This document shows positions 10,761 through 22,081 of a DNA stretch of 64,000 nucleotides, in pieces. Both the position numbers and the translations under genes were made by a program. The stretch covers positions 1 to 64,000 of the forward strand of contig NC_079496.1 of the NCBI RefSeq assembly GCF_030052815.1, in the 5' to 3' direction. This DNA comes from Hevea brasiliensis (Eukaryota; Streptophyta; Magnoliopsida; Malpighiales; Euphorbiaceae). Positions within the stretch are counted from its first letter, which is position 1, and each line of letters opens with the position of its first letter. The notes beneath the pieces are model-generated. The model saw nothing but the letters and a program-made list of their open reading frames with translations, ran no database searches and was not told the DNA's origin.

Positions 10761-13440
10761 TCAGAGTTCAATCTTTGGACTACCTAACTGGCTCAGCAAA
10801 ATTGCCATATCCATACCCTGTACCATAGTAGGTACAGCTGTCTCATAAGGGCAATCCCGAGAAAAACCAACCTTTCCAGATTTCTTCACTTTCTTTATGC
10901 AGCTCTTGAACTTTTCATGGCACTTGATACTCATTAAACCTGAAAAAAAGTATTACTACTCGTTAAATTAAACTAGTAAGAGAAACTACACATTTGATAT
11001 AAACATTCCCAGTACAATGTTAATTATTAGCTACCTAGACAAAACAGACACAATAACATATAAAAGAACAGGCAAGTAACAGTTGTTCTGTGCTCTGACA
11101 AACTATTGGACTACATAACAGACATTATCACATTTCTACTTTCTTCATGTTACTACCAAGTTTAGATCACATAACAAGACTAAGATCATGAAACCTATGT
11201 GAGTAGATAGATATGGTACAGCATAATTGTTAAAATTATGACTTAAAATCCTAATGGGATTTGAAGAGAGATTTAAAATCCTAATGGGATTTGGAGAGAG
11301 ATCTTTTCCTAATTTGAGTGAGAGAAATATTTCTCAATAGGATCTAGCAATATTTCCTATAATGAGTAAAACTCTTATTTTAGTGTTATTTCTAAATTGA
11401 GTAGGACTCCTAATCAGATAAGATTGAGGGAATTAACACTATAAATAGGAGAATGATAGAAAAAGTTATTTGGCTTTTGCCCATTGAAGAGAGTGGTTTT
11501 TGCTCATTAAAGAAAATGGTTTTCAGCTCATGAAGTGAAGCTGTCGCCCATTGTAGAGAGGGGCCTTGCCAATTGCTGCGGTTTTAACTCTGCCCATTGA
11601 TGAGGGGCTTTTGCTCATTGCAGTGAAGAGAGCTTTCACCTTAAGGTGGAGTAAGTACATAGAATTACAGAGGAAGGGATTCTTGTCCATTGATGAGAGG
11701 GCTCTTGCCCATATAATCGAAGACACCCTTTGTGGTGTAGTATTATAATAGTAAATATATTAGGTTATGTATAGAGGAAACTAAGAGAGACTAACTCATA
11801 TATTTACTATAAGCAGTTTAATGTTGTATGGGTTCTCTTGGGTTTAATTGGGCTTCTGAGTAGTATAATTTTAAACTTATAATAATGATTTATTTATTGA
11901 TGATAGTGAAAGATGGCATGCCCGTGGATGTAGCCCTATGTTAAGAGGTTAAACCACGTAAATATTAGTGTTTTGTGTGTTTGCTTTGTTTTTTTGCAAT
12001 TTACACGTTTCTGCAGTGCACAACAATAATCATATGGAGTTAGAATTCATTTTCTTATTACTTAGAATAAATCAGAAGCAAACAATATTGATAATTTTGG
12101 TGAAGTTCAAAAAGGTGCCAGGTAAATGTAAAGGGTTCATTTGGACAGAAGCAAACAGTATTATTATTATATTTGAAATTATAATTTTTACAATTGAAAT
12201 GAAAAAATCCTTCCATATTCATTTCAAATGCACACCCATCCAAATGGACCCTAAAAAATTGACAACAGCAAATTGAAAGATAAATTTAAGTGAACCAGAA
12301 ACGTAGAATTCATTTCTAGTGGATTATTGTATTTAGTATGATACAACTTAAAATGTGAAATTTAATTAAATTTCATATAATTTATGTTTAGAATAATTTT
12401 ATAGTTGAAATTCATTTATCTTTAATATAATTTATTATAACCAAAAAAAAAAAAAATCCCCACTTCCTAAAGCCTATCCTTATTATATAATTTAGAATTG
12501 TTATTTTTATTATTAAAATACCCTCAACATTTTTTTTTGTAATGAATAAGTTTATTTAAATATGTTCAAATTAAGTTTAGTATTTAATTTCAAAATATTT
12601 ATTTCAAATATTGTGTGTGTGAGAAAGAAAGTGTACGAGAAAGACATAATATGATATGATATGATTGTGTTAATCCTACGGAATTCATTTGAAATTCTAC
12701 CTATTTTAATAAAATTTATGTTCAATTTTATAGAATTAAATTGAGGAATTGAAATCAATACTTTTCTTTTCAAATCAAACATGTAAAACTTGTAATTCAA
12801 TTAAATTTCATAAAATTTTGTGAAATTCATTTGAATTCAAACCAAACGGGAATTCATTGGAATCAAATTTTCTAGAATCCATTCAAGGGCAATATCCTCA
12901 AATATGTAACTGGCAGGATATCTCATACCTTTCTTTTCAACGCACTCGTCATGAATCTTGCAACAGGCGTCCAGGTCGTCACATGGTTTCTCCCCAGGAC
13001 AGCCAGTCCACCCTACTCCACAGTACTTTCCGTATCTAATCCCGATCGCTAAATTTCCAGCATTGGCCAACAAATAAAAGAAAATATCAATTACATGAAT
13101 AGGCACAAAGAGAGATGAATTTTTACACTGAATGAGATAACAATTTCCAAGGCTTACAATTACAGTTCTCCGCAACGCAAGTTCTACTGCATTTCACCTG
13201 TAATTAATAGAAAATCGTGAGATCCAAGCAACAAATATTATTATTATTATTATTATTTTAGATTTCATGCATTCACCAGGTAAGGAAACGGATATTGAGG
13301 ATAGGAAGTTAGGAACGAGAACTGACCTGAGAATCGTTTTTAGCGGAGTCGGCGAAAAAGGAGAGAAAGATGAAAACGATGGCGAATGTTACTACTGCCG
13401 CGGCGCGAGTTCTAACAGGAACAAACGAATCGAGCAGCAT
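10761..13440 (-). CDS. Secretory phospholipase A2 (plant low-molecular-weight sPLA2)
   Basis: Four exons on the minus strand: 13440-13327 (ATG, 38 codons), 13197-13158, 13048-12929 and 10939-10761 (TGA). All introns are GT..AG and phases agree, giving 150 aa, a normal size for plant sPLA2. Residues ~14-32 are a hydrophobic signal peptide (VVTFAIVFIFLSFFA). The mature part has the calcium loop YGKYCGVGWTGCPGEKPCD and the active-site helix DDLDACCKIHDECVEKK with the catalytic His-Asp pair and clustered cysteines. The last exon carries IKCHEKFKSCIKK and ETAVPTMVQGMDMAILLSQL. The enzyme cleaves the sn-2 acyl chain of phospholipids, Ca2+-dependently, in the secretory pathway or apoplast. The C-terminus is KIEL, resembling a KDEL-type ER-retrieval signal (inference). 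The last intron (12928-10940, ~2 kb) contains a solo LTR and a MITE. Confidence 0.95.
11241..11306 (+). repeat. Tandem duplication of ~33 bp in the solo LTR
   Basis: The stretch TTAAAATCCTAATGGGATTT followed by GRAGAGAGA occurs twice in a row near the start of the solo LTR, with one or two mismatches. Confidence 0.75.
11467..11725 (+). repeat. Degenerate ~24-bp minisatellite in the solo LTR
   Basis: A diverged unit like CTTTTGCCCATTGATGAGAG recurs about eight to ten times (examples near 11473, 11499, 11547, 11590, 11608, 11681 and 11701). Copies vary in length from ~18 to ~27 bp, so the array is old. It lies just downstream of the LTR's TATA-like box. Confidence 0.7.
12128..12258. mobile_element. 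Short MITE in PLA2 intron 3
   Basis: The left end AAAGGGTTCATTTGGA and the reverse complement of the right end TTTAGGGTCCATTTGGA match over ~15 bases. The element is ~130 bp and AT-rich with no ORF. A target duplication could not be fixed with certainty, so the superfamily is open (hAT- or Harbinger-like). Confidence 0.55.
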
Positions 13441-14880
13441 TCTTTTCCACTGCTGTATCGATTTTGGCTCCTGAAAGTTGCTTCTTCTTGTCCGCGTGTA
13501 GGTTTCTTACTCGATCGAAATTCGTTGATCAGCAATGGGATGACGCTCTTTCGTCGAATCAGCAAATGCCTTGTCAGCACATGCGGGTGTACAGTGCAGC
13601 CAATGCCAAATCGCCCTGCGGACCTGGACCTTGAGCAGTTATTGGCCGCGCTCAGAGAAAAACCCGAAATCATTGGACTAAAGGCCCAGAGAGTTGAAGC
13701 TCAAAAGGCCATTTATATTATCTCAGAGAACGACGCATTAGGATTAATCGATTTATATCAGCTCAGTCAATTGAAGCTCAAAAGCCAACATAGGCATCGG
13801 TAGTCCTATATAATCCAGGGAAATTTTTGAGATCCACGGTTATCATGAATGCAATTCCTAGATGTTGTCAAATTCATTCTAATTTCAGCGCCATGGCTCA
13901 TTATCATGCCATGAGAACACAATCTCAGCAGATCCACGCACCGAATAAGATTTGAGCATCTACCAGTCCTTGACAACCAGCAAGCTTACTTCTAAAGTTG
14001 CAATTCAGTACCAAGCTAAATTATGCAGGGAGAATTGGCTAAAACTGCATTCACTTCTATGGATGTTTTAGTACCAGTAGCAAAGCCGATGAAAGACTAA
14101 CTGTCAGGTTGATTGTTTATTAAAGATGTCAGCATCAGATAAATTTCAACACTGAAAAAATAAAGAAAAAACAACAAAAGCAACTTGATTCACAAACACA
14201 TCATACATAATAACATATGCTCAGCTAGTCTACACAAAATATATAGCCAATTAGCATTTCTCCACCTCGTAAGTTAGAACCCTGCTTGAGGGGATTCAAT
14301 ACCAAATAGGCATTCCCAATTAAGCTAGTTCACCTCATTAATAGATAATTCATCTCACCCAGTATAATAATTCATCGCCATGATTGACAGTAAAGGAAAT
14401 AATGCATTAAAGCCATTTCCATTATAGAATGGAGGTTACACTTGGCGAAAGTGGAAGTTTGACTACAGTAAAAAAGCATCAATGCAGCCAACCGCAGCAC
14501 TGCTACTGCAATAACATGATTGAATGGTTACAATCCACTGTTCCTATTACTTGGCCTTTTTTTTGACAGGACCATCATGTAAATGTTTAAACATTGAGCA
14601 TGATCAAGTAGAAGGCAAGCCATAGAAAAACTTGTAGCATTATCATCATTCATGAGTAACGATGAACTTTAACAAAGTTAATCGATCGTCAGTAACATCC
14701 TAAGCAGCTTCAAATGTAAAATTATTGAGGCAATCACAGTAACCCACTGATTTCTCAGCTTCAAAAATTTTGCAGAAAAACAAAAATTTGCAAGTAAAGT
14801 GCTTGCGATTCAATCGCTCAAAGGACAACAGAAGCTCACATATTCAATCCCGCGAAACACATTATATGAAGCTCTTCTTC
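13441..14880. other. PLA2 upstream region and ATP synthase g 3' flank
   Basis: The 13441-13900 part is the PLA2 5' leader and promoter (minus strand); its GC is close to genic DNA, and a plus-strand ORF overlapping it is a shadow of PLA2 exon 1. From about 14150 to 14880 the sequence is likely to include the 3' UTR of the neighbouring minus-strand gene. No repeat or RNA gene was seen. Confidence 0.5.
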
Positions 14881-17176
14881 TCAAGGATAGTAACCAGTGA
14901 AAGTAAATCCCCTTCCCACAATCTCACCAGCACAATACCAAGCAAAGCACTCCAGCCCAAACAAAGCAGCAATGCCAGCATCTTCGACTTTCAGCGCCTG
15001 TCTATTCTTCCATAAATTCTTCACATAGTCAAGTTCCTTCCAAAATGATTCACAACGATTGGGAATACTGTACCAAAGAAAAATAAAAGAAATGTCAAGA
15101 AAGAAATTAATATAAAAATTTTAAGTCGTCCACTTTGATATTTTCCACTAGCACATTAGTAAATAAATAAATGCGAGTGACACTCAGCGCTCAGGCTTAA
15201 TCACCAATCATTTCAATAAAAGGCAACTGATGAGTCTTTATAAAAGGCAAAACTTAACTCAATTAGCAATGGAAATGCAACTTGAAAAGGGTACAGTTGG
15301 TAAAAACACATCAATATCAACAGAAATGCTCTAAGGTTGAAAAAAAAAATAATATTAATCTCCTTGGATAATTCTCAAAAAATGCAAGAAACAATCATTC
15401 TATTTGATCCTAACACAAATTTTCAAAAGTTGATTACCAAGGCAGCAGAGTTTGACTCTATTCACTATTTTTCTTTTCCCATATAAATCAAAATCCAGCC
15501 TTCTCCAAGACATCAGCATCATCCAATATGAATCACTGTGGCTATAAGGTCTTAGAGCCAAGTATGAAATGCCATCAAAACTGAACTTCTTTCTCCTTTT
15601 CTGAACAGCAGTAAAAGGAACTCCACTAGATCAGAAGCCACTTAAACAATGAGATGCTAACCTAGTCCAACACACACTAAGGGACATTTATATAATGCTG
15701 AACTTCAAAAATTATGAAAATGCAATCCATGGAAAACTTGATTTAACATGTGATGAAAAATAATAACCAAATTATCAATTATAAATACAATTGCACTACA
15801 AAATTAAACTAGGACTTCTAAGTCTTAGACACTATTCAAGTCCTACTGAGATTGTGAGAGCCTGATACTAGAAAAGAAGATAAGAGTTTCCATTTGGTTT
15901 GTAACTATTCCAACCCAAAAAAATATACAAAATCTTTCTTTGGCTTCAACACTTGTGACAATGTCAATTATGAGAATGTCAATGCAATATATGATTGTGA
16001 TTGAGGTGCCAACACGGGTGGGTTCATATCTATAGGGACATTTTCAGTTGTTTGCAGATGTAACTATAGCACCGATAAGAGGCCCACCCTCGACGAAGAT
16101 GGCAAATTAATGATGATGGAAACTAAAAAGAAATAATGTTATAGATAAATTTATACATCCAATTTGAAAAATACCATAACCCTACTTGATTGATAAAATT
16201 TAAAAAACAGAGAACGATTTTGTACTGCCAAATATTTTCTAAAAATACCCTCATATGAAACACTAGATGTAAAACAACTATCGGATTGATTGAAAATCTG
16301 CTCATAAAGAATCTGGATGATGTTAAGGCGATTGAGCTTGCAATGAAAAAGTCAATGCACACTCTTCATCCAAAAAGATAACAGAATGACACTTAGCAGA
16401 GAAGGCACTTTTTCTTTATGCAGTAATATCTTTCAACCAAACTTTTCAATAACTAGTTTTCTACAACTCAAATACAGAAATACTATGAATGGCCAATGAA
16501 ATCTGATCAAACCCAACCATAAATTCATAACCGAAAAGAATTCCATGTGCTCAGGAATTTCATTTTCACCAAACAGCTTAAATCACAAACCATATGCTTC
16601 ACTCTTTGTTTATCAATGAGCTTCTGGCTAAAGACATAGAAAACATTTCAAAATTTACAGAACAATAGTTGCATATATTAATCTAACAAAAAAATGATAC
16701 ATCTATTCTTCAGCAAGAAGTGTCATACTTGGCTGGCACATCCAGCCAACGATAATGCAAATCTTCACTTTAAGGTGGGAAAAAACATAAAATCCATACA
16801 TCAAGTCCTCCAATGCGAGTAACTCTCCATTCATATCACAGTTAAATTTTTTTAAGGAGTAAGAAGAGAAAACCATTCATCAGCAATATTGAATTCCATG
16901 ATAACAAGGGTACAAGAAGTAAAAACCAAGCAAGACGAAACCATTCATCAGCAACATTGAATTCCAAGATAACAAGGGTACAAGAAGTAAAAACCTAGCA
17001 AGTCGAGTGTAGAACAACCGCTTTGACAACAAGTTGCACTTCTCAACAGTGGGAGGTTCCTGAATATATTGCTTATTCTGCTCCAACAACTGCTTGTAGT
17101 AGGCAGTTCCATGCTTAGACACAAACTTAGAAGCTTCACATGCCTTGGACTGCAACTGCTGCAACTTGGACGCCAT
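14881..17176 (-). CDS. Mitochondrial F1F0-ATP synthase subunit g
   Basis: Two coding exons on the minus strand: 17176-16995 (starts MASKLQQLQSKACEASKF) and 15067-14881 (ends FTFTGYYP, TGA). The join is AG|T, giving Ser-Ile-Pro-Asn-Arg and a 122-aa protein, the normal length for plant subunit g. Conserved blocks seen are KHGTAYYKQLLEQNKQYIQE, ESFWKELDYVKNLWKNR and GIAALFGLECFAWYCAGEI; the last is the single membrane helix with the glycine-rich dimerisation face. The subunit sits in the peripheral Fo part of complex V in the inner membrane and supports dimer formation (family knowledge, PF04718). The start at 17176 is preferred over an upstream in-frame TTG because homologues begin MASK. The donor of intron 1 lies inside a 68-bp tandem duplication. 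Confidence 0.93.
16871..17006 (-). repeat. 68-bp tandem duplication spanning the exon 1 splice donor of the ATP synthase g gene
   Basis: Copy A 16871-16938 and copy B 16939-17006 differ at about four positions. Copy B holds the real exon/intron junction (CTTGCTAG|GTTTTT on the minus strand). Copy A, inside the intron, holds the equivalent sequence as CTTGCTTG|GTTTTT, so a decoy donor lies 68 bases downstream. Confidence 0.9.
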
Positions 17177-17830
17177 CAATTCCAAAAACTAAGCCCAAAA
17201 CCGTTCAAAAAAAAATCCAATTCAGTAACCATAAATTCAGATTAAATAAAAAAACTACTCAAAACCAAAAACCCGTAAGTAACCCATAAAACAGGAATTC
17301 TAGAAAATTCAACTAAGCATATGATAATGCAACACAAGCAGTAACGGGATTCCTCCATCAGAAAACAGCCAATTAGGCAGACCCAATTAACTAATCACAA
17401 GAAAATGACGCATCCATATAACTTCGCAAACTATTTGCATCAAAAGAAGCTCCAAATCAAACTTAAACCTTAATTGCAATCATTACCGAGGATAAGCAAC
17501 AAGCACGGGATAAAAGCACAAACGCCAACAGATCAAAACCCTAGCTACAATATACAAGACCATGCATATAAGCATCTAACACAATAGAAACAAGTAAATA
17601 GAGCAACCAAACAAAATCTGATGGGGAAAAAAAGGCTGATTTTGAGTACAACCGAGTAATCTCAGAAATCGAAGCAAAGAAAGTGAATAGAAAAAGGATT
17701 TACCTAAGAAGGAAAACGAAGAAAGCGTCAATGAAGGCGGCAAAGAGACTTAACAGCACGGCCTTTGCTTCCCTCGCCGCTTACCTTTACTGCGGAATGC
17801 GAGGGAGAGAGAGTGAGACAGACGGACGTG
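17177..17830 (-). promoter_or_regulatory. 5' UTR exon, leader intron and promoter side of the ATP synthase g gene
   Basis: A likely leader intron runs from donor CTTAG|GTAAATCC near 17703 to acceptor GCTTAG at 17190-17189, just before the ATG at 17176. The non-coding first exon would lie above 17703. Leader introns are common in plant nuclear genes for mitochondrial proteins. The exact transcription start is not visible. Confidence 0.5.
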
Positions 17831-18552
17831 TTGGATTCAGTTGTTTTACCTTTCTTGGGTACCGTCACGGTCCAATTTCAAATCTGATTTCTGATTTTAG
17901 TCCGATTAATTCCCTATAATTTTGATTTGGTAAAAATGTCAAAGAAGCCCCTATAGTTTCAATCGAGCGCGGAATAAGTCCAAAATCAAGTATTTAATCA
18001 TATAAGGACAGAATTTTTTAATTAAAGCCAAAAAAACCAATTGTTTGAAAGAAAAAATAAAATACTATTTTCTCAAATTTTTTAATAATAAAATGTTAAA
18101 AATAATAATTTTAATATTAAATGGTTTTTGTTGATACATTTTTTAATTTTATTTTCATTAAAAATAATAAATAATTTTAATATTTAAAATTAAGAAATAA
18201 TACTTTATTATTAAAAAGATTATTCGGTAATCATTTATTTAGCCTTAATTAGAAAGTATAATGATTTATTTACTCAAAAATTTAATTTTAAACTTATTTG
18301 ATCATCGACTAAAAACATATGAGCTTAATTTTTTTCATTTAATTTTGATGACAGTAGTTTTAGTTTGAGTTATACATACATATATCTATTGGCAAAAGTA
18401 AAAGAAAAGCATCAAATTTTGAGTGATTCGATGCCGGAGACGACCAAATCGATGCTCAAAGTTCACAAGTTGCAAGTCGGCTTGCTGTTGAGTTTCTCAA
18501 AGAAAAATAGCTTGTTGTCATCATTCACAGGGTTTACAGTGATCGCAAGTTT
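17831..18552. other. Intergenic DNA before the gypsy element
   Basis: AT-rich to about 18360, then a less AT-rich piece (18365-18552) with a 68-codon plus-strand ORF that I do not recognise, running directly into the 5' LTR. Nothing else can be supported. Confidence 0.4.
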
Positions 18553-18926
18553 TGATACAAACATGAATTGAAGAAGTTCGAGATGCTGGGTGTGAGATTA
18601 ATTAGTAAAAAGCAGAGCAGTGATAGCAATAATAAGACAATGTCATATCATTAAGTAAAAGAAATAGCGAGAGAAGGATTGCATGAAGGATGGGAGCTGT
18701 TGGAACGGAATGCATGAGCTGTCATTCTGTTGTGGGTTTGTTGCATTGTTGTAACTGTTCTTGGGTCTTGTTAAATAGGCTTATGTAATTGTAGAGAAGT
18801 CATGTATGAGTATTCATGAAGTTATTCTTTCTGTCTGTTTATTCTTTCTGTCTGTAATCTTTCTTGATTTCTTCTTCTTCCTTATGTACTTCTCTTTCTA
18901 GTTCAATAAAACCTCAGTTTGCATCA
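18553..18926 (+). repeat. 5' LTR of the gypsy element
   Basis: Starts TGATACAAACATG and ends TTTGCATCA just before the primer-binding site. It matches 23388-23786 closely along its length, including GGCTTATGTAATTGTAGAGA. Confidence 0.82.
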
Positions 18927-18928
18927 TT

Positions 18929-18940
18929 TGATATTAGAGC
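18929..18940 (+). promoter_or_regulatory. Primer-binding site (initiator tRNA-Met type)
   Basis: TGATATTAGAGC differs at two positions from TGGTATCAGAGC, the usual plant site complementary to initiator tRNA-Met, and sits two bases after the LTR. Both differences are transitions. Confidence 0.75.
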
Positions 18941-18955
18941 TCACAATTCTCAGCT

Positions 18956-19833
18956 ATGGCAGAAGGGACTCGATCACAAGAATGGCATAGAGAAATGGCA
19001 GCAATGATTACAGAATCTGGGCAGAGACAGGAGGCGACGTTATGGGCTAATATGGAAACTATGCTTAGAACTAACATGGAGGAATTGAAGACTCTGGGAG
19101 GCAATGAATCTCTAAAACTAGGAGATGGCGGTGCGCGGAGTTACGAAAACAGCAAGTTTGAGTTCGTGGGGAGAATTTCCCCATTTCAATGGTGAAAGGT
19201 TGGATGGTTGGTTATTGTAAGCAAAGTATTTCTTTGGTTGGTAATGTGGCGGTCAAAAATAGAGTAAAAGTAGCAGCTCTTCACTTGGAAGGGAAAGCTA
19301 TTCAGTGGCATCAGGCTTTCATTAAGTCTCATGGTTTGGAAGCCTATCAAGATTGGAATGCTTATGTGTGCGCCTTGAATGCTAGTTTTGGAAGTCATGC
19401 TTAGGATGATCCTTTATCTGAATTGCGGAATCTCAAACAAACGGGGACATTACAAGATTATTTTGATGAGTTCGATGAATTGTATCTAAAGGTGGATGTA
19501 GCAAAGGAACAGGCATTGAGTTTCTTTCTCTCCAGATTGGTAGATGAGCTTCAAATGCCAGTGCGTATGTTTAAGCCAGGCACATTAGCAAAGGTTTACT
19601 CATTGACCCATTTACAGGAGATAACAGTGGCTCTCTCAAAAGCAAACCTAAGCCTCAAATTTGACCTCTTGATATATGGAAATCAGGTACTTCTTCTGTT
19701 AAAAATACTGCAATTGTTTCTACTTTTCCAAAGCCTATTACACCTAAGGAAGATGGAAAAATTTTACTTGCCCCTTCCACTCCAAGATTGCCAACACCTA
19801 TTCCACGTAATAATAATCTTTGATAAGCAATGA
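18956..19833 (+). pseudogene. gag of the gypsy element (broken)
   Basis: ATG at 18956 (MAEGTRSQEWHREMAAMI). The retrotransposon gag domain spans about 19160-19640 with PHFNGERLDGWLL, KVAALHLEGKAIQWHQAF and DYFDEFDELYLKV. The frame is lost by a TAA at about 19216 and a TAG at about 19402 (CAGGAT read as TAGGAT in relatives), so no full Gag can be made. Confidence 0.8.
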
Positions 19834-20003
19834 GTTAGAAGAGAAAAGAGCGAAAGGGCTTCATTTTTTGGTGTGATAAGAGGTAAAGTCCAGGGCATAG
19901 ATGCAAAAAGAAATAGGTTTTTACTATGGATTTGAGAGTTAAAGTCGGCAGAGAAGAGTTAGAGGAAGGAGGAGAGACATTTTAGGAGATAGTTAGGGAA
20001 GAA

Positions 20004-20468
20004 ATGCAGTTATCTCTCAATGCTATAGGGAGAACAAAGGGTTTGCAGACTATGAGATTAAGTGGGAATTGTGGTAGGAGAATTGTACGAGTTCTTATAG
20101 ACACAGGCAATAGTCACAATTTCATTAGCTCGCAATTGGCCAAGAAATTAGGATGTGAATCAAAAGAAGTTATGGGGGCTATGGTGGAAGTAGCTAATGG
20201 GCAGAGTTTGCCATGTCTAGCAGTGTGTAAAGCATTTTCATGGAAAATGCAAGGACATGTATTTATGGCTGAGATCTTTGTACTTCCATTGGAAATCTAT
20301 GACCTCATTCTTGGGGCACAATGGCTTGCAATGTTAGGGGGAATACGCTGGAATTTTAAGACTTTAAAGATGGAAATTAAATGGGGTGGTGCAACTTGTA
20401 TTTTACATAGCGATGATAGTAGTCATTTAGAAATGGTTGGGGCTAGGAAAATGGAGAAGATTTTGTAA
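20004..20468 (+). pseudogene. Aspartic protease domain of the gypsy element
   Basis: An open segment of 154 codons containing VRVLIDTGNSHNFISSQLA, i.e. the active-site DTG (usually DTGS/A), and LILGAQWLAMLG, the second conserved block of retropepsins. Detached from gag and RT by stops. Confidence 0.85.
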
Positions 20469-20486
20469 AAATGACCTCAGTTAGTA

Positions 20487-21390
20487 ATGCAGTTAATTGT
20501 TCCTAATAATCCGAGGGCTATGGAATATTATACTCTAGATGGTTTAGATGTGCAAAAATGGCTTGAATTAGAATCATTGTTGCTGCAATATGATAATATT
20601 TTCTTGGATCCTGTAAGGCTGCCTCTAAGAAGTAGCCATGATCATAAAATAATTTTGCAAGAGGTGGCACAACCAGTTAACGTCAGACCGTATAAATATG
20701 CTTCATTTGAAAATGATGTTATTGAGAAGTTGATTAAAGAAATGTTAGAGGCTAGGGTTATTCAAAATAGCACTAGTTCTTATTGTAGCCCTGTGATTTT
20801 AGTTATATATATATATAAAAAAAAAAAAAGATAATTCTTGGTGGATGTGTATTGATTATCAAGCATTGAATAATCTTGCAGTTAAGGACAAGTTTCCGAT
20901 ACTAGTAATTGAGGAGTTGTTGGATGAATTGTACCATGCTACTATATTTTCAAAGTTAGATTTCAAGTCTGGTTATTAACAAATATGCATGCACCCTCTG
21001 GATGTACCTAAAATGGCTTTTAACACCCATGAAGGCCATTACGAATTTCTTATAATGCCTTTCGGCTTAATAAACCACCTGCAACATTTCAGAGTCTCAT
21101 GAACTCTATTTTCAAGCTATACTTGCACCACTTTGTATCTTTTTTTTTTTATGATATTCTTGTGTACAGTGACAATAGGGAGTAGCATGTGCAGCATTTG
21201 CAGCTAGTGCTTCAACTTTTACGGGATAATAAGCTAGTAGCCAAGTGTTCTAAGTGCTCATTTGGATGCACTCATATTGAATATCTTGGGTACATTATTT
21301 TGGCAGAGGGAGTGAGCACCGATCTTGCTAAAATTGCTGCAGTCCGTGATTGGCCAATTCTAGCTAATGTTAAGATATTACCGTAGACTT
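20487..21390 (+). pseudogene. Reverse transcriptase domain of the gypsy element (broken)
   Basis: Blocks seen in order: [71 protein letters not shown] followed by TAA (CAA expected), [11 protein letters not shown] and FYDILVYSDN. The catalytic aspartate pair (F-x-D-D) is damaged next to a T-run near 21140. A (TA)n/A-run of ~28 bases at 20804-20830 interrupts the SPVILV..K block. Confidence 0.88.
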
Positions 21391-21449
21391 CCTCATGGCT
21401 ATGGTAAGATCGTGAAACCATTTATGGAGTTACTTATAAAGGATAATTT

Positions 21450-21905
21450 TGTTGTGTGAATTAGTTGAAATGGCATTCGAAAGATTGAAAGAAGCAATGG
21501 TTACTGCCTCGGTGCTTGCATTACCTAATCTAGAAAAATTATTTGAAGTGGAGACTGACGTGTCTGGGGTTGGGATAGGCACTGTGTTGATGTAATGCGG
21601 TCAACCAATTGCGTATCTAAGTAAGGCATTATCTCCATGAAATCTGGCTTTTTCTATTTACGAAAAGGAAATGCTGGCTATTTTGTTAGCAATCAAGAAA
21701 TGGGAACATTATCTTCTGCCCGAACACTTTGTGATCAAAACTGATCATCAAAGTTTGAAGTATTTGTTAGAGCAGAAGTTAACAACGCCAGCACAGCAAG
21801 CTTGGATGACAAAATTATTTTAGTTTGACTATGAGATTTGTTATCGCAAGGGCAAGGAAAAATACGTTGCTGATGGTCTTTCTCGAATACCTTCTCTAAG
21901 TTCTT
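21450..21905 (+). pseudogene. RNase H domain of the gypsy element (broken)
   Basis: Blocks seen: [18 protein letters not shown] then TAA, QPIAYLSKALSP then TGA, YEKEMLAILLAIKKWEHYLL, FVIKTDHQSLKYLLEQKL and a closing YRKGKEKYVADGLSR. Three internal stops each fit a one-base transition from the expected Gln or Arg codon. Confidence 0.87.
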
Positions 21906-22081
21906 ATGCCATTACAATTTCTATTTTAACATTTGAGTTGTTATCTCAAGTTCAGTCATCATGAGATTCAGATCCTGTACTTCAAGCTATTATAGCTGAT
22001 AAGCAAAATGATCCTGCTTCGCATTCCAAATATACTTGGCATTTGAATCAGATGAGAAGGAATGGCAAGTGAGTTGTAAGC

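Larger units (their letters stand above)
11223..12030 (+). mobile_element. Solo LTR, copia-type, in PLA2 intron 3
   Basis: Sequence 11228-12025 (798 bp) starts TGTTAAAATTATG and ends GCAGTGCACAACA, i.e. TG..CA with TGTT/AACA inverted ends as in Copia LTRs. It is flanked by a perfect 5-bp duplication, ATAAT, at 11223-11227 and 12026-12030. A TATA-like box (CTATAAATAG) lies near 11440. No second LTR, PBS or gag-pol follows, so it is a solo LTR left by LTR-LTR recombination. Its strand is opposite to the PLA2 gene. Confidence 0.82.

Noticed and set aside
13267..13803. 178-codon plus-strand ORF over PLA2 exon 1 and its promoter
   Set aside because: It overlaps a well-supported coding exon on the other strand and resembles no protein family; treated as a shadow.
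17683..17919. Basic 78-codon plus-strand ORF near the ATP synthase g promoter
   Set aside because: It lies over the leader exon/intron of the minus-strand gene and has arginine/lysine-rich random-looking sequence; no family match.
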